In this document: positions 14,597 to 25,542 of the stretch, piece after piece
Position numbering within the stretch: position 1 is the stretch's first letter
How the letters are laid out: each line of letters begins with the position of its first letter
Source: Echinococcus granulosus
Taxonomy: Eukaryota > Platyhelminthes > Cestoda > Cyclophyllidea > Taeniidae
Length of the DNA: 64,000 bases
Direction: 5' to 3'
Assembly: GCF_000524195.1 (NCBI RefSeq)
Contig: NW_020170522.1
Coordinates: forward strand, 83,495-147,494
Program-made: the position numbers and the translations under genes
Notes under the pieces: generated by a model
What the model saw: only the letters and a program-made list of their open reading frames with translations
Told to the model about the DNA's origin: nothing
Databases searched by the model: none

Positions 14597-17500
14597 TCAC
14601 CGGAAGAGAGAGCGGCGTGGTCGGAGACGCATTTTGGGCAAATCCGTTGCCTCTTCATTCTGCCTCTCTGCATTGTCCTGGGCTCGCGGTGGGGGTGGGG
14701 TTGGGGTTTCGGTAGGACGAAACAAGCCTTTGCGAGGCGTGGTCCGCCTGGTAGTGACCTGACAAGGAGACAGAATACCTCTCCCCTTGGCACCAGAAGT
14801 TGAGGGGGCACTGGGACTCAAGGCTCGGAGTGGGCTGGCGGTAGGACAGAAGAGGCCTTTGCGAGGCGTTATCCGCCTGGTAGTGACCTGATGGGGAGAC
14901 AGGATACTTCTTCCCATACCACCAGAAGTTGAGGGGGTACTGGGACTCCATCTGAAAGGATGCTTTACGGGTGACATGAGGTCAAATTTAATGTCGCCGG
15001 GTAAGTGAACGAATGGACGCTGCACGGCTGTTATTGAAAAAGAAGGCTATATAGCGGTATCCACTTCCAAAACTCAATCCAAAGTGTCGTGGAGGTGAAG
15101 TACTTGTAAAAAGAGGAGAAAGGGGCCATAATGAGGAATTCCAGGCCACTATTAACTGTGTGTTTCCAAACGTTGACAGTGCTGGTAAACGGGAAATCAC
15201 CGGCGATGTCTTACCCTTGTGAATTCGTTTAAGCTTATCAGATGGAAGGAAACTTCAGCCGAAACGGCAAGTTTTGTGCATAGCTCATTAAAAACCTAAC
15301 AGAAAATTAAACCACTACTGAAACACTTTTGCCTCAAGCATCATGGAATCGTGCCGCTATGTTCATTTAACGCAAGGGCTAACTCACTCGAATGCCTCTG
15401 ACTGAAGCGCACTGCAAGTATTGGCAGCAGGACTGAAGGGATCTAGGAAATGCGATGAGATGGCATTTCCTCCCTCCTCCTCCTCTGCAGTAAGCTGCGA
15501 TTCTTTGTTGTTGTTGCCGCCGCCGCCGCCGCCGCCGCCACCTGGCGAATGCAAACAGAGAACGCGTTTCCTTGGTGTCGTGTAGGGTCCACCACCACCT
15601 ACCACGGGTTGTTCCCTTCGAAAGCGAAAGGACACATTTTAACTTTGTTGATCTTTGGGCTTCGAATATGAGTGTATTTTTAGTGACGAGTGTCTTGGGG
15701 TCAAGTAGGCACAACCACCTTTTCCCCCATAGAAATTGATTCCAACTGTATAAAAAGAGAAGATGATATGCTCAAATCCTCCGTAAAATAATCAACTGCT
15801 CACAGTGTGCTTCCTTAGCCTACTTTTGAGTGCCCAAGAAGTATGAAAAGCTCCCCTACCGCTGTGCCCACTTGCAAAGCCGAACCTACAATAAAGTGCC
15901 CGCGTACGACGCAGAGCATATAGTTCCACAAGCCACGCATTTCTGTTGCGTACATTAACAGATCTGCCTTGGTTTCTGATCCGCCTTGAGTCGAATAATG
16001 CTATGAAAAACACCTCAACAACTCGAAGCAGAGCTTTATGAAACAGACTCGGGAATGCAACTCGAGAGGCAGAAATCAAGATTAGCAGTGGACAAAGGTC
16101 GGTAAAGGGGCTCGAAAATGGGAGCTACATTAATCAACTACACAAATGATAAATTCTGGCCAAAAAGTAAACAGCACCCACACACACACACACACAAACA
16201 GAAAGTCCCACAAGCTTCACGTCCACCAGAAAATCTGGGAGAACGGGACTCAAATATTGGCTTCATGGGCAAATTTGTTTAACGGAAGACTCAGGGGTTA
16301 GGAGAGATTTCGCCGACAAAAAACACCTTCAAATTGAAGGAAATACAGAGGGCAATGAGTTGGGTGAGAGGGAATTTCTTGGATGATTTGATTGGCACAC
16401 AGAGCCGATGTACACTTTAACTACTCATGATGGATTGTAATCACCACCTGCATATAACTCTCCCCAAAGCTTAATTCAGCCACTTCACAGTAGTGTGCTT
16501 GTGAGCACGCGAACCTGGCAGATAATTAAATCGTTTTCTTACTGGGGTACTTCAATCTCAGTAGTGCATAATCTCGACCAAAAGCTAACGCTGGGTATTA
16601 TTTCGAAAAGAGGTAGTGTGCTTTTGAAACAACGACACGGGGTTAACCCCCAAAATGTTGAACTACTTAAACAGCGTGCATGGCGAAGCACTAGTCTTAT
16701 CCTCTGTACGGAAGCTCAATCAAAGCCTCTCCCAGGTTGGTATTCATATTAATGTAAAAGTATTTTCATGTGTTCTAAAAGATGGCTCAGATCTAATTTA
16801 GAGAGCCTACCCAAATGCCTCAGATCGCATCACACTGCGGGTGTTGCCAGAGGGGATGAGAGGGTTTCGAAGTCGCGACGGCGTAACTTCTCCCACTCTC
16901 TTTGCCGCAATTGACTGTAATTTTTTGTCACCGCCACCACTCGCTGAAGGAGGGCGGGAAACGCATTTCCTTGGCGTGGTATGGGAATCACCACCTCCTA
17001 GCGGCTGGGTCCTTCTGAAGCGAAAGGTCGGAGAAGACAATTCAGGAGCCCTCCTTTTCAGATTTGGGTATCAACAATCACTCCAGCATTAAAACACTTC
17101 GGATTATGAGCATCTATAAATCATATTGTAAATTTTCAAACTTTTCAATCCTCTTGGGCTTTTACAACAGTAATAATAACTTGAGCGCCTCACCGCAAGC
17201 CATTGCTACCTAGCTAAAAGACAAACTATCCTGGAAGTTGTACAAATGTCGACGTCCAATACCAAAGAACACTGGCTGAATAGATCAATGGGGTGCTTTC
17301 CAACAAAACTATTTCTACCCACTAGAATGGATCCAAAAGCGAATCAAAATCTTGCAACGAGAAGAAAAGTAATTCGCACAACTACATTATGAGCTAACTG
17401 GGTCGTTAAAATTTGATTGGGGAATTTCTTGGCTGATTAAAAAAAAACTCGGGATAAGATTTCAAATGAGTTGAAAACGCTGTTAAACGGAACAGAGCAC

Positions 17501-20500
17501 AATGAAAGTGCAATCCTCTGATGTTGACAAAAAGCTAGCACCGTTACAAATCCGATGCTCTTTTCCCCTCGATAAAACCAAAATAGGAAGACAGAGAGTC
17601 CAAAGAGCAGAAATTAACAGTACTAGTAATAAGCCCCGCTTTACTGGAACTAGCAAGGCTGATTATACTCCATAGGCTAATGAACACATTTAAGCGCGTA
17701 CTAAGGAGGATTTCCTCATTGGAACTGAAACCAACGTGAAAGATCATGAAAACAGTTCTAGACAGAATCCTAGAAAGTGACTTACTCATTTCGTACAAAC
17801 ACCCTCTCAAAACTCTTCATAAAAGCATCAACATACCGCTGGAGATCGGTGGCGGTGCGTTGGAAGAACTCTCCCTCCCCGGGAAACATTGTGGCCTCGT
17901 CGAAGATGTGTGGAGAGGTGGGTACCTCCACCACCACAGCCACTGGCCCCCTCGGACCTGTTTTACGACGCTTTGGCGTCGCGCCAGTCGATGGTGGGCG
18001 CTTGGCCGGCGTCTTTACCGATTTGGAGGGCGTGCTAGTGGTGGCGCTGGAAGGTGCGTCAAGGTCTTGGAAGAGATCCTTTAACGGCACCAGTGGTGGT
18101 CGTGGTTGTGAAAACTCTAAACAAAGGAGGATAAATAAGCTTCGTTGAGAAAATCGGACCTCCATCTGCTAAGATTGTGTTTGTAACCTACATGAATTGA
18201 TCAAATGCTGGTGAAGCAACGACTGTCTACTAAAAAGATGCATTTTTCATCTTACTTTCGTTGGAACAATGCACCATTTTACGAAGATTTGGATAAAACG
18301 TGTTGGCAATAGGCCACTCGACAGAGAGGAATATTGTGAGATGTGTAAGCAAGGAAAACATATTAACACGGAGACGTTTCATGATGCTACTAGCGACTCT
18401 GCATCTCCCATTAAATTATCTACCACCGGTGAAACCGAAAAGATTACACTCATGACTATTCAGATCTAGAGATGGTGAAAGAGATTTGTAGAAAATTAAT
18501 TCGAGACGAAAACATCTCATTTAACGAGAAGAGTAGATGATGAAGGCAGAAATGAGTTCAAGTCTCAATTAATGTGGCAAAAAATTGGCGCAATCATTTA
18601 AGGAACGCTTAAAAAGACGATGCCCTGGGCATTCAGCCTGGATCTAAACCATACCCAACAGGCCGAAATGATTTTAAAGTATATCCGCTCACCAATGTTG
18701 GGAAAAGCGATAACCATACTGAACATCAAGCATAACCGAGCCGGTTTAAGGACTTTTCAACCGCATAACATGAGGGGATTTAAATGAGCAAATATATAAT
18801 GCGAACTCTGCACGCCATTAATGACCTTTTTCAAAGCCATAAAGGCCAAATAATAAGTAAAATCAAATCTTAGGCACTTAAAACAAGCATGTCCAATTAG
18901 TATTAAAACCGATGAAAAGAATATTCGAAGCCTCAATAGCCGATCAGTTGGACAGCTAGTTCATCAAATAAAATCGTAGTATTTAAAGTGGATTTCCCTT
19001 TGACTTTTAAATATAAGGTAATACCTGAGACTCAAAATGACCCTCTCATAACAAATACAAGGGGCGCCTCTTGATCACAATACATCAAAGCTACATCAAT
19101 TTGGCAGAAAATCCACAGACCCCTTAAAGTAAATGCCGGTAAACAATACCTGATTTCAGCCTCGACAAATTCAACACTGGAGGCGATGAGACCGCCGAAC
19201 TAAGGGCGGGCTTTGTCGCACTCTTAGCCGAAGACTGTGGTGAGCGGAGGGAGATAAGATTTGCCATTAGGTTTGAAGTCCGACGTCGAAATTGTGGAGA
19301 AGCCATCGAGGCAACAGAGGCGACAGATTGGGAGAGGTTGCTTTCCCCACCACTAAATTGGCTCAAACTTGCCTCCTCCTCCATCTGGCGTCGTTGCCAC
19401 AGCTCCGCCTTGACACTCAGTCGGGAGGTGGAAGCAGCGGAGGAGGCACCACCACCGCTGTCGCCGCCACTCAAATCGCTTCTCCTAAAGTTGAGGAGGG
19501 AAGAGGCGCGCCGAAGTCGACGCAGGGGGCTGCTCATCACTGCGCCCGGTTCGGAGGGCTTGAGCGGAGACTCGGCCACTATCACCAACTGGATGTGAGT
19601 GCGTTCATAAGGAGGGAGAGGCACGCTTGATGCTTAGAATTCTGACCATAGGGCACACACACACGCATCTAATCATTCGTAGGGTCCTGCATTCTATGAC
19701 CCATAAGGGGAATTTGAGTGCCGCACGTGAAATTTGAACTTCGCATTCTGTTGCTCGTATTGTTTTGCTAGTAAAGCGGAAACTAAAAGCGAATCTTCAT
19801 GTACAAGAGTAGCAAAATCTAACTGACACAATGTATGGCTTAGTCTAAGTCTTCCGCAAAAAAAAACAAACACGATGAGCAATGGTAACTATATAGATTT
19901 TTCTGAATTCGAAATTCGTAGGTCGGCCCTAAAAAACCTTCGTCCCGTACAATTGACTTTGGTCAGGCTGTTCCGGTTTTCGTCCTGGGCATGGATTCAG
20001 GACATAACTGCAATGAATGACAGGGAATGGTGAGAACCCATTATGAACTTTTTACCCCAAAATCTTGAAAATGATTTTAATACTTCTAGCCACATCAACA
20101 ACAGATTATGGAGAAAATTTGCGGCGTGAAATTCTGAATGCATTTTGCATTCCGAAATGTCGCTAGTGCGCGGTTTTGATCACAGCGTCTCGAGAAAAAT
20201 GCAAAAGTCAAATTAGTACTTTGAAATTGAAATAATTCATATTTCTATATTCCATTGGGATCGCATTAGAAATTTTCATACGAATAGTGCCCGTCCATGC
20301 ACACTTGAGCAAAGCATGTGAATTTAAGTCACGGTATTCGTTACCTTGGGGAGATTCTAGGAGCTAAACCATTACGGACTAGCAGGACTCACATCAGAAC
20401 AATTAGGAGGAAAGATATTATTTCCTATGATAGGTATCTGAGTGACTTAGTATTAAAGCAGAGTCCTCACCTAACGCCAACATAAACATTCATGAATTTC

Positions 20501-22093
20501 ATCAAATTCACCCCTCTTTTCGGAATGCATTTTCAATTAAAATTACGACCAATTGGAGTTGCAAAAAAACTGCATCAACTCTTAAAAATACCTCTTTGCA
20601 CACAATCTCATTAGGCGAATGGTTAAAATAACGTAAATTCATGAGGACCCACGCGACCCTTTGTTTTTTCCGCGGCCGCCATCCGAGCACGCTCCCATCG
20701 GGGATGCGACATTTTCGGATTAGGTGTCTCTGTCACCGACCGATGCAACAATTTGCGCCGACCGCTACCACCATGCGAGCCAGAAGGTATTCGCCGCCTC
20801 CTAGAGGAATAACGAGAGGGTGTTCAAGACAATGTTCTTAAGAGGAGGGCCACATGATCGTTCAGACGATTACAAAATTACAGGGGTGACTTCTCACCTA
20901 CTCCTAGAGTCCGTTCCCACCATAGGTGATCGACTATGTTGACCAGGACCCCGCTTTATTGGAGTTCTGGCTTTCCGTCTACTCTTCTTACATTTCGAGG
21001 CTGGCATCAGGACTAAATGGGGCGCAGGTGTACCAGATTTAGAACGGGTGACATACTCTCTCCCCGTATGGCTGGTAGACTGCAAGTAGGAAGTTGATGC
21101 AATGCTAGAACCCCTAAAAGGTGATATTTACGCCGTTAGAGAGCACGCTAACTTACTCAGGAGAGGTCTGTGAAGCGGAGAGCCAAGATGCACCCTCGCC
21201 TGAAGAAAAGACAATCGAATCGGTGAACAGTGCTCGTGGTAGAGAATTCCTTGCCGAAATCTTAGCACTTTTAGGGGAGAGCATTTTCCTAAAAAAGAAA
21301 AATCACCATATTCTAATCAAGACAAGTTGACAAACCCAGGAGATGCTTTCAGGCGCTGCACCAAAGTCACCGGATCTTCCAGATTTAACGCAGGGAAACT
21401 GGAAGAGTCATCAATAACTTTGTCGTCATCACTATTGTCATCATCCGCTTCGTCCAACTGCGGAAGGCACGAAGGGGGCTCAAGTCCAATGTCCATATAT
21501 ATTTGTGCGAGAGTTTTACCGTGAGTACTGGCAAATCTAAAGGGTAACAGTATTGAGTTACGAAGACTAACCTATCAACCAGATCATTTTTGATGAAATT
21601 TTTCCAATCGGACCGGCTGAGTGAGCATATGCTCAGCCTTTCTAAAATTTGAGTAGCCTTAAAGACTGGTTACATAAGAAACAAAACATACCCAATCACT
21701 TAATTCATAATCAATGGAATTAGGGTCATGCGAAGGTAATGACTTTGTGTATTCAAACTGTACCAGCAAAAGAAATTTCATGCTGCAAAATTCAAAGAAA
21801 AAATTGTACACAAGGTGGACGTACTGTCTTTCAATAACCTGGGGCTTGGCACCCGCAGATATTAAAGTGGGGGCATCCAAACGCAGCCTCGCAGGACAGC
21901 CATCTGTCTATAAGTAAGATAATAATTTGCACTTGATAAATTACATCCTTTGAGGCACGAACAAACTCCAGAAATCGAATGGCGTCCTCATAAGGGTCAT
22001 TGGCAGATGTATTCACAAGACTATTATACAACCGGACAACCGCCGGATCCTCAAAACCCACTTCGGCCATCTGATGTGACGATAACATGAAGT
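14597..22093 (-). CDS. TICRR: Treslin/TICRR-like replication-initiation factor, 12 exons
   Basis: Treslin (Sld3-like) helps load CDC45 at origins after CDK phosphorylation. Exons on - strand: 22093-21945 (5' border uncertain), 21907-21700, 21641-21572, 21527-21324, 21288-21157, 21113-20898, 20800-20658, 19632-19150, 18116-17786, 17011-16811, 15615-15388, 14951-14597. Phases agree throughout (about 900 codons). Evidence for Treslin: a helical region followed by GKTLAQIYMDIGLEPP and an acidic DDDNSDDDK stretch, then the KLLHRSVTETPNPK motif, which resembles the SVAETP motif of vertebrate Treslin, and a long basic, SP/TP-rich C-terminus with TPSK, TPAK and TPRK sites. The donor at 21700 is weak, and a second in-frame intron of 42 nt (21783-21824) is possible. 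The long N-terminal half of vertebrate Treslin is not visible; RPL11 on the same strand 1.6 kb upstream leaves little room for it. CDS status is firm; the family name is tentative. Confidence 0.65.
14710..14949 (-). repeat. Two-copy tandem repeat, 129-bp unit, in the Treslin-like last exon
   Basis: Copies at 14710-14838 and 14839-14949 both start CGGTAGGAC on the + strand and share long identical blocks. The period is 43 codons, so the frame is kept. On the - strand each copy encodes an SPS-PSTSG stretch, then an LSP site, then QVTTRR-TPRKGLF. TPRK is a full CDK consensus and KGLF fits a cyclin-docking RxL-type motif. Confidence 0.85.
15388..15615 (-). CDS. Duplicated exon, copy B, of the Treslin-like gene
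   Basis: A 228-nt exon, phase 2 at both ends. It encodes GGGG-YTTPRKRV, a run of nine glycines (from the CCG repeat), three asparagines, an acidic EEEEGG stretch, and ends SEAFE before a GTGAGT donor. It aligns with the 16811-17011 exon over most of its length, including the acceptor context (TTTCGCTT..GAAG). Confidence 0.6.
15517..15539. repeat. CCG trinucleotide run (preceded by TTG run)
   Basis: A perfect CCG/CGG microsatellite inside the copy-B exon, encoding polyglycine on the - strand; the adjacent TTG repeat encodes asparagines. Confidence 0.9.
15850..16130. repeat. Interspersed repeat, related to 3.3-3.5 kb
   Basis: Lies in an intron of the Treslin-like gene. It carries the TTGAGTCGAATAATGCTATG block shared with the Miro intron copy near 3,425, plus weaker flanking similarity. 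Confidence 0.35.
16178..16196. repeat. CA dinucleotide microsatellite
   Basis: A short run of CA repeats in an intron of the Treslin-like gene. Confidence 0.9.
16811..17011 (-). CDS. Duplicated exon, copy A, of the Treslin-like gene
   Basis: A 201-nt exon, phase 2 at both ends, encoding LGGGDSHTTPRKCV, a basic middle (AAKRVGEVTPSRLRN) and ending SEAFG before a GTAGGC donor. It matches copy B at 15388-15615 in order and at both borders. The previous exon ends phase 2 (…FVRN + GA) and joins to it in frame. Confidence 0.6.
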
Positions 22094-22475
22094 CTAATTT
22101 ACCCTCAGCATTGCAGAAAAAATAAGTGGCACTATGTGAAAGAACAAATTGAACTTCGATCTCACACAAAAATGCATTAAGATCGGGCAAAAATAATGCA
22201 CCAGTTCCTTTAGTTATTGTACCCGATTGTTTTGCCCTAGTTCACTGAACAAATAACCTGACCCCCACGACACCCCATGGAACCTTTGAAGACATCTGCT
22301 CAAAACACCGCTTCTTCAGCCAGTCACCTTCCGAGACGTTTAAAGAAAACAGTAGTGAATATTACCCTGAAAGTTGTGAGTAATTTTAAAAAAAATAAAG
22401 AGAAGACTCGTGAATATTATTTTTAAAATTAGGACATGCCATATGATGGCATTTTTGTGTATTTGCGAGAACCCA

Positions 22476-22760
22476 TTATCTTCCTTTCAATTGAGTTACA
22501 TTATTTGGATCTGTTAATTCGTTCCCAGTTTTGATTTGCAGTTTATGATTTTGCAATTCATTATTGGCAACTAATTCTTTTTCAAGGTTTACTAGAAATT
22601 GCTTTAATGTTGCTTGGACAGGCATTTCTGTCAGTTGGCTAGAGTTCAATTATCGATCATTGTTGAATAACCGCACCCAAATTGCCTTTCATGTTTACCT
22701 ACCAAAAGGGTTATTTCCCAGCATTGATCCCACGGCTCTCGGAAATACTTTCGAGAGAAT
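22476..22760 (-). CDS. Two 3' exons of an unrecognised gene
   Basis: Exon 22760-22703 (acceptor CTGTTAG, donor GTAGGT) encodes ILSKVFPRAVGSMLGNNPF. It joins in phase to exon 22627-22476, which runs 49 codons to a stop, starts EMPVQATLKQFLVNLEKEL and is helical and charged (ELQNHKLQIK). The 75-nt intron between them, both good splice borders and the amino-acid makeup argue for real coding. I do not recognise the family. Upstream exons would have to lie beyond the retroelement-like block at 22.85-23.72 kb. It is separate from the Treslin-like gene because of the stop codon. Confidence 0.4.
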
Positions 22761-22849
22761 CTAACAGAAGGCGCACCCTACAGAGAAGCCCCATTCTGCA
22801 TTCATGTCCCTTTAAATTGCTTCTCGAAACAATCGCCTCTAGTACCAGC

Positions 22850-23720
22850 TAATCCACCTGCGACCGTTTTAACCACTCTTAATGCCAATCCACACCTCAA
22901 TGCTGAGGTTGACCGCGGTCGTCAACCCGCAGAATCGTCGCGCCTCTCCTTCCGTGAAGGCACTTCCTGGGTGGAGTACCAAAGCTGGGGACCAGCCTGA
23001 ATAGCCCACCTGTCGTAAGGTGAGACCCCAAGTCTCGCGCACGAATGCCGACCTCGGCAGGCAAGAAGCCCTAACGTGCCACAAGGCGTGGAACGCGCCA
23101 AGCCAAACAACCTGATGAGCAGGTCGAGAGGGGCCTATTGCCATCATTCTACATCCTAGCCTGCCAAAAACCGTACCAGAGGTAGCTTCGACACCACCTC
23201 TTTCCTACGCAGGACTCAGCTTTGCATCCGCCACAGGAAGCGCGCAACGAAGCTCAATTAGCGGCAGCGTCCAACCAAAAATCAGCGAGCGCCCCTAGCG
23301 CACAAGGGCGCCAGCCACCGGAGCGTTTCCCAAACAACGAAGTCCACACACTCCGGACAGCTTCAATCAAAACCGGAAGGCAAAAAAAATTACAGCAAAC
23401 CTAAACAGCATATAGCATGCCTTGCCCCAATCCACAAAATCTACGCACACCTGCTCCTTAAAGCTCAATGCCCTAATCACATTACCACATTTGCTATTCA
23501 AAACGCAAGACACAGCAGCCCAGACAGCGCCACAGCACAAACTTATCACTACTGACCTAAACTGCAAAAAGGCTAATACAAGCGTATTACACCTAGAGTA
23601 CAAAGTTAGTCTTCACTAGACGCACAGACCGCCAAAGCATAGACAAGCAGGAACTCAGTAAGATAAAATACATGAAAAAAAAACCTCGAGACAAACAAGA
23701 CAGCCTGGTAAACCGCACCG
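22850..23720 (+). mobile_element. Retroelement-like remnant, strand-skewed block
   Basis: The block is GC-rich at first (22.85-23.15 kb, many short inverted segments) and then strongly A+C-rich on the + strand up to an A-run and the RPL11 3' end. Both parts differ sharply from the AT-rich surroundings. Frames contain protein-like but broken pieces, such as VASTPPLSYAGLSFASATGS followed soon by a stop. The skew and decay suggest a truncated LINE-type insertion. No reverse transcriptase motif is visible, so the class is open. Confidence 0.35.
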
Positions 23721-23735
23721 CCTATATTTCCTCCT

Positions 23736-24340
23736 TTATTTGTTGATGAGAATACCATCATACTTGCTTTGGAACCATTTCATGGCCTCCTCCCGAGTGA
23801 CGTGATGCTTGGTTCCGATTTTTGAGACGCATCGCCGCCTAACGAAGTAAGTAGCTAATTCAGGCAGTTACCTGTGGCACACACGTTGTCCGGCACGACC
23901 CAGGATAACATAGAAATCCATGCCATAGATACCAATGGAGGGATCATATTTCAGGCCCAAATCAATGTGTTCGGTCAGACCGAATCCAAAATGCCCCATA
24001 GCACTGAACGAGGACTTTGGCAACTCATATTCCTTCACCTTCAGACCACGCTCCAGAATTTCTACACAAATATACGGCAAGTATTCCAAATACCCTCGGC
24101 CTTTGCACCACGAACCGTACAGTGGACAGCAATTTTCTCATTCCTTCTTATGCCAAATGTTCGGACGGTGAGACGAGCCTTGCTGAAAACGGGCTGCTGG
24201 TCGGTGAGTTGTTCCAAGACTTTTGCAGCACGAGTGAGACGATCACCGCTTTCACCGACGCAAATATTCAGGCAGAGCTTTTGTATGCGGATGTCCCGCA
24301 TGGGATTATTTTCGCATTTAGGCTTCTTCTTGATATGCAT
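23736..24340 (-). CDS. RPL11: 60S ribosomal protein L11 (uL5), complete
   Basis: A large-subunit protein at the 5S RNP/central protuberance. Exons: 24340-24094, 24061-23872, 23838-23736; they encode 179 aa against 178 in human. Conserved runs include [74 protein letters not shown] and [14 protein letters not shown]. The ATG at 24340 gives [16 protein letters not shown]; the frame stays open further upstream, but the length match favours this start. Introns of only 32 nt (24062-24093) and 33 nt (23839-23871) interrupt it; without removing them the frame breaks. A TRIM element begins about 410 bp upstream of the start codon. Confidence 0.95.
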
Positions 24341-24753
24341 CCGAAGGCAAAACTCGTGCGGATATTTCAAAAGCAGTGGCTCTCCTGCCTCCAAGAATTA
24401 AAACAATCAAATGTCAAATTTTGCTGCCAAAGTATCACTAGAAATTTGCATTTTGGTATCTTATGGCGCAAACTTTTAGTGTGGAAGCAAAGTGTTTGAA
24501 GGTAAGGATTGTGGAACTAAAATTAGACCTATTCAACTAGTTTTGACATAAGTGGTGTCCTTTAGCTACCTTTTAAAAGAGTATTTTTAATGTCAACCAG
24601 GCATAAAACACATAATTGGTAGTTGCATTGCCATTTTGCTAGTCTCTTTTTTGATATTTAGTTTGAAATCCTAATCAACTGCAAACATTTTAGTGAATAA
24701 TAATTCAGTTGCCCGTATTTTATCCCAAGTCGTAATAAGTCAGGGTACAGTAG

Positions 24754-24951
24754 TGTAATACGATAGTGGTTTATCCCTCGGTTCTGGTGAGGCGCGACTT
24801 TTGTACTTTGAATTAATCCCCTTGTACCTCGCTGGGTGGACTGGCCTTTTGGGCCATGCCAATACCCCAGACACCTTCTCCGTGCTGAATATATATATTC
24901 TGACCGAGCATTGTGTCTTCTTTCGTCTTAAGGGAGTCTCGGGACGCTACA
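24754..24951 (+). repeat. 5' LTR of TRIM copy A
   Basis: 198 bp, TG…CA ends. It contains GGCCTTTTGGGCCATGCCA, a segment recognisable in every other LTR copy in the window. Preceded by the GTAG target duplicate. Confidence 0.88.
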
Positions 24952-24952
24952 T

Positions 24953-24969
24953 TGGTGGCAGCGGTGGGA
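24953..24969 (+). other. Primer binding site, tRNA-Leu type
   Basis: TGGTGGCAGCGGTGGGA starts one base after the LTR. It is the exact complement of the 3' end, with CCA, of eukaryotic tRNA-Leu (…TCCCACCGCTGCCA+CCA). Confidence 0.85.
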
Positions 24970-25524
24970 CCCAATCTTAAAAGACATGTATTCTGGTTTT
25001 CCACTTCTGCATAATAAGCCTTAGTGGAGCGGAAGAAGTACATATGCTACGGATGGGAGGATGGTGATGACCTTCAACAGAAGGGTTGATGTTGACGTCT
25101 ACCTTCGGCATCTCTCCCAGTCCCGTGTTCTGCAGAAAAGCTATTAACAACTGAAGCGACACTAGCCGTGAAACATCTGGAAGTTTCGTTACGGATTTTC
25201 CCTACCGTCCCCCATGGACCTGTTTTAAATCTTGTACTTCCTTACTCAAATCTGCTTTTAGGCCAGTGTTCCTGCATCTATCTATGGACACGCATGGTGG
25301 CCGACGCAGTTCCCCATCCTGGATCAAATCCCTAAACTGGACGAGACCCCAGATCCAGTTAAGCTGCCAAGAGGGATTAATGACGTTGAGGTCAAGTATC
25401 CCCGCAGTTGCACGCTAATTTGGTGACTGGCACGGTCGGCTCGTGGGTGTTTCTTTACTGCGCCGACTGCGTTGTAATGGCTGACGCGGGAGGTTGACCT
25501 GTGGGAGCGCCGGGGACGACGCTC

Positions 25525-25539
25525 AAAAGAGGAGGGAGG
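25525..25539 (+). other. Polypurine tract of TRIM copy A
   Basis: AAAAGAGGAGGGAGG sits 3 nt before the 3' LTR, where plus-strand synthesis would be primed. Confidence 0.85.
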
Positions 25540-25542
25540 CTA

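Noticed and set aside
17544..17737. An open - strand segment after a GTTTCAG acceptor that joins in phase to the exon ending 17786 and gives a stop at 17544 (alternative last exon)
   Set aside because: The exon at 17011-16811 also joins in phase, and the TTPRK-bearing exons after it continue coherently to a C-terminus. The segment remains possible only as an alternative end.
23117..23140. CTGATGAG…CGAGAGG, resembling a hammerhead ribozyme core
   Set aside because: The GAAA core box is missing and no stem II can be formed between the two parts, so a ribozyme is not supported.
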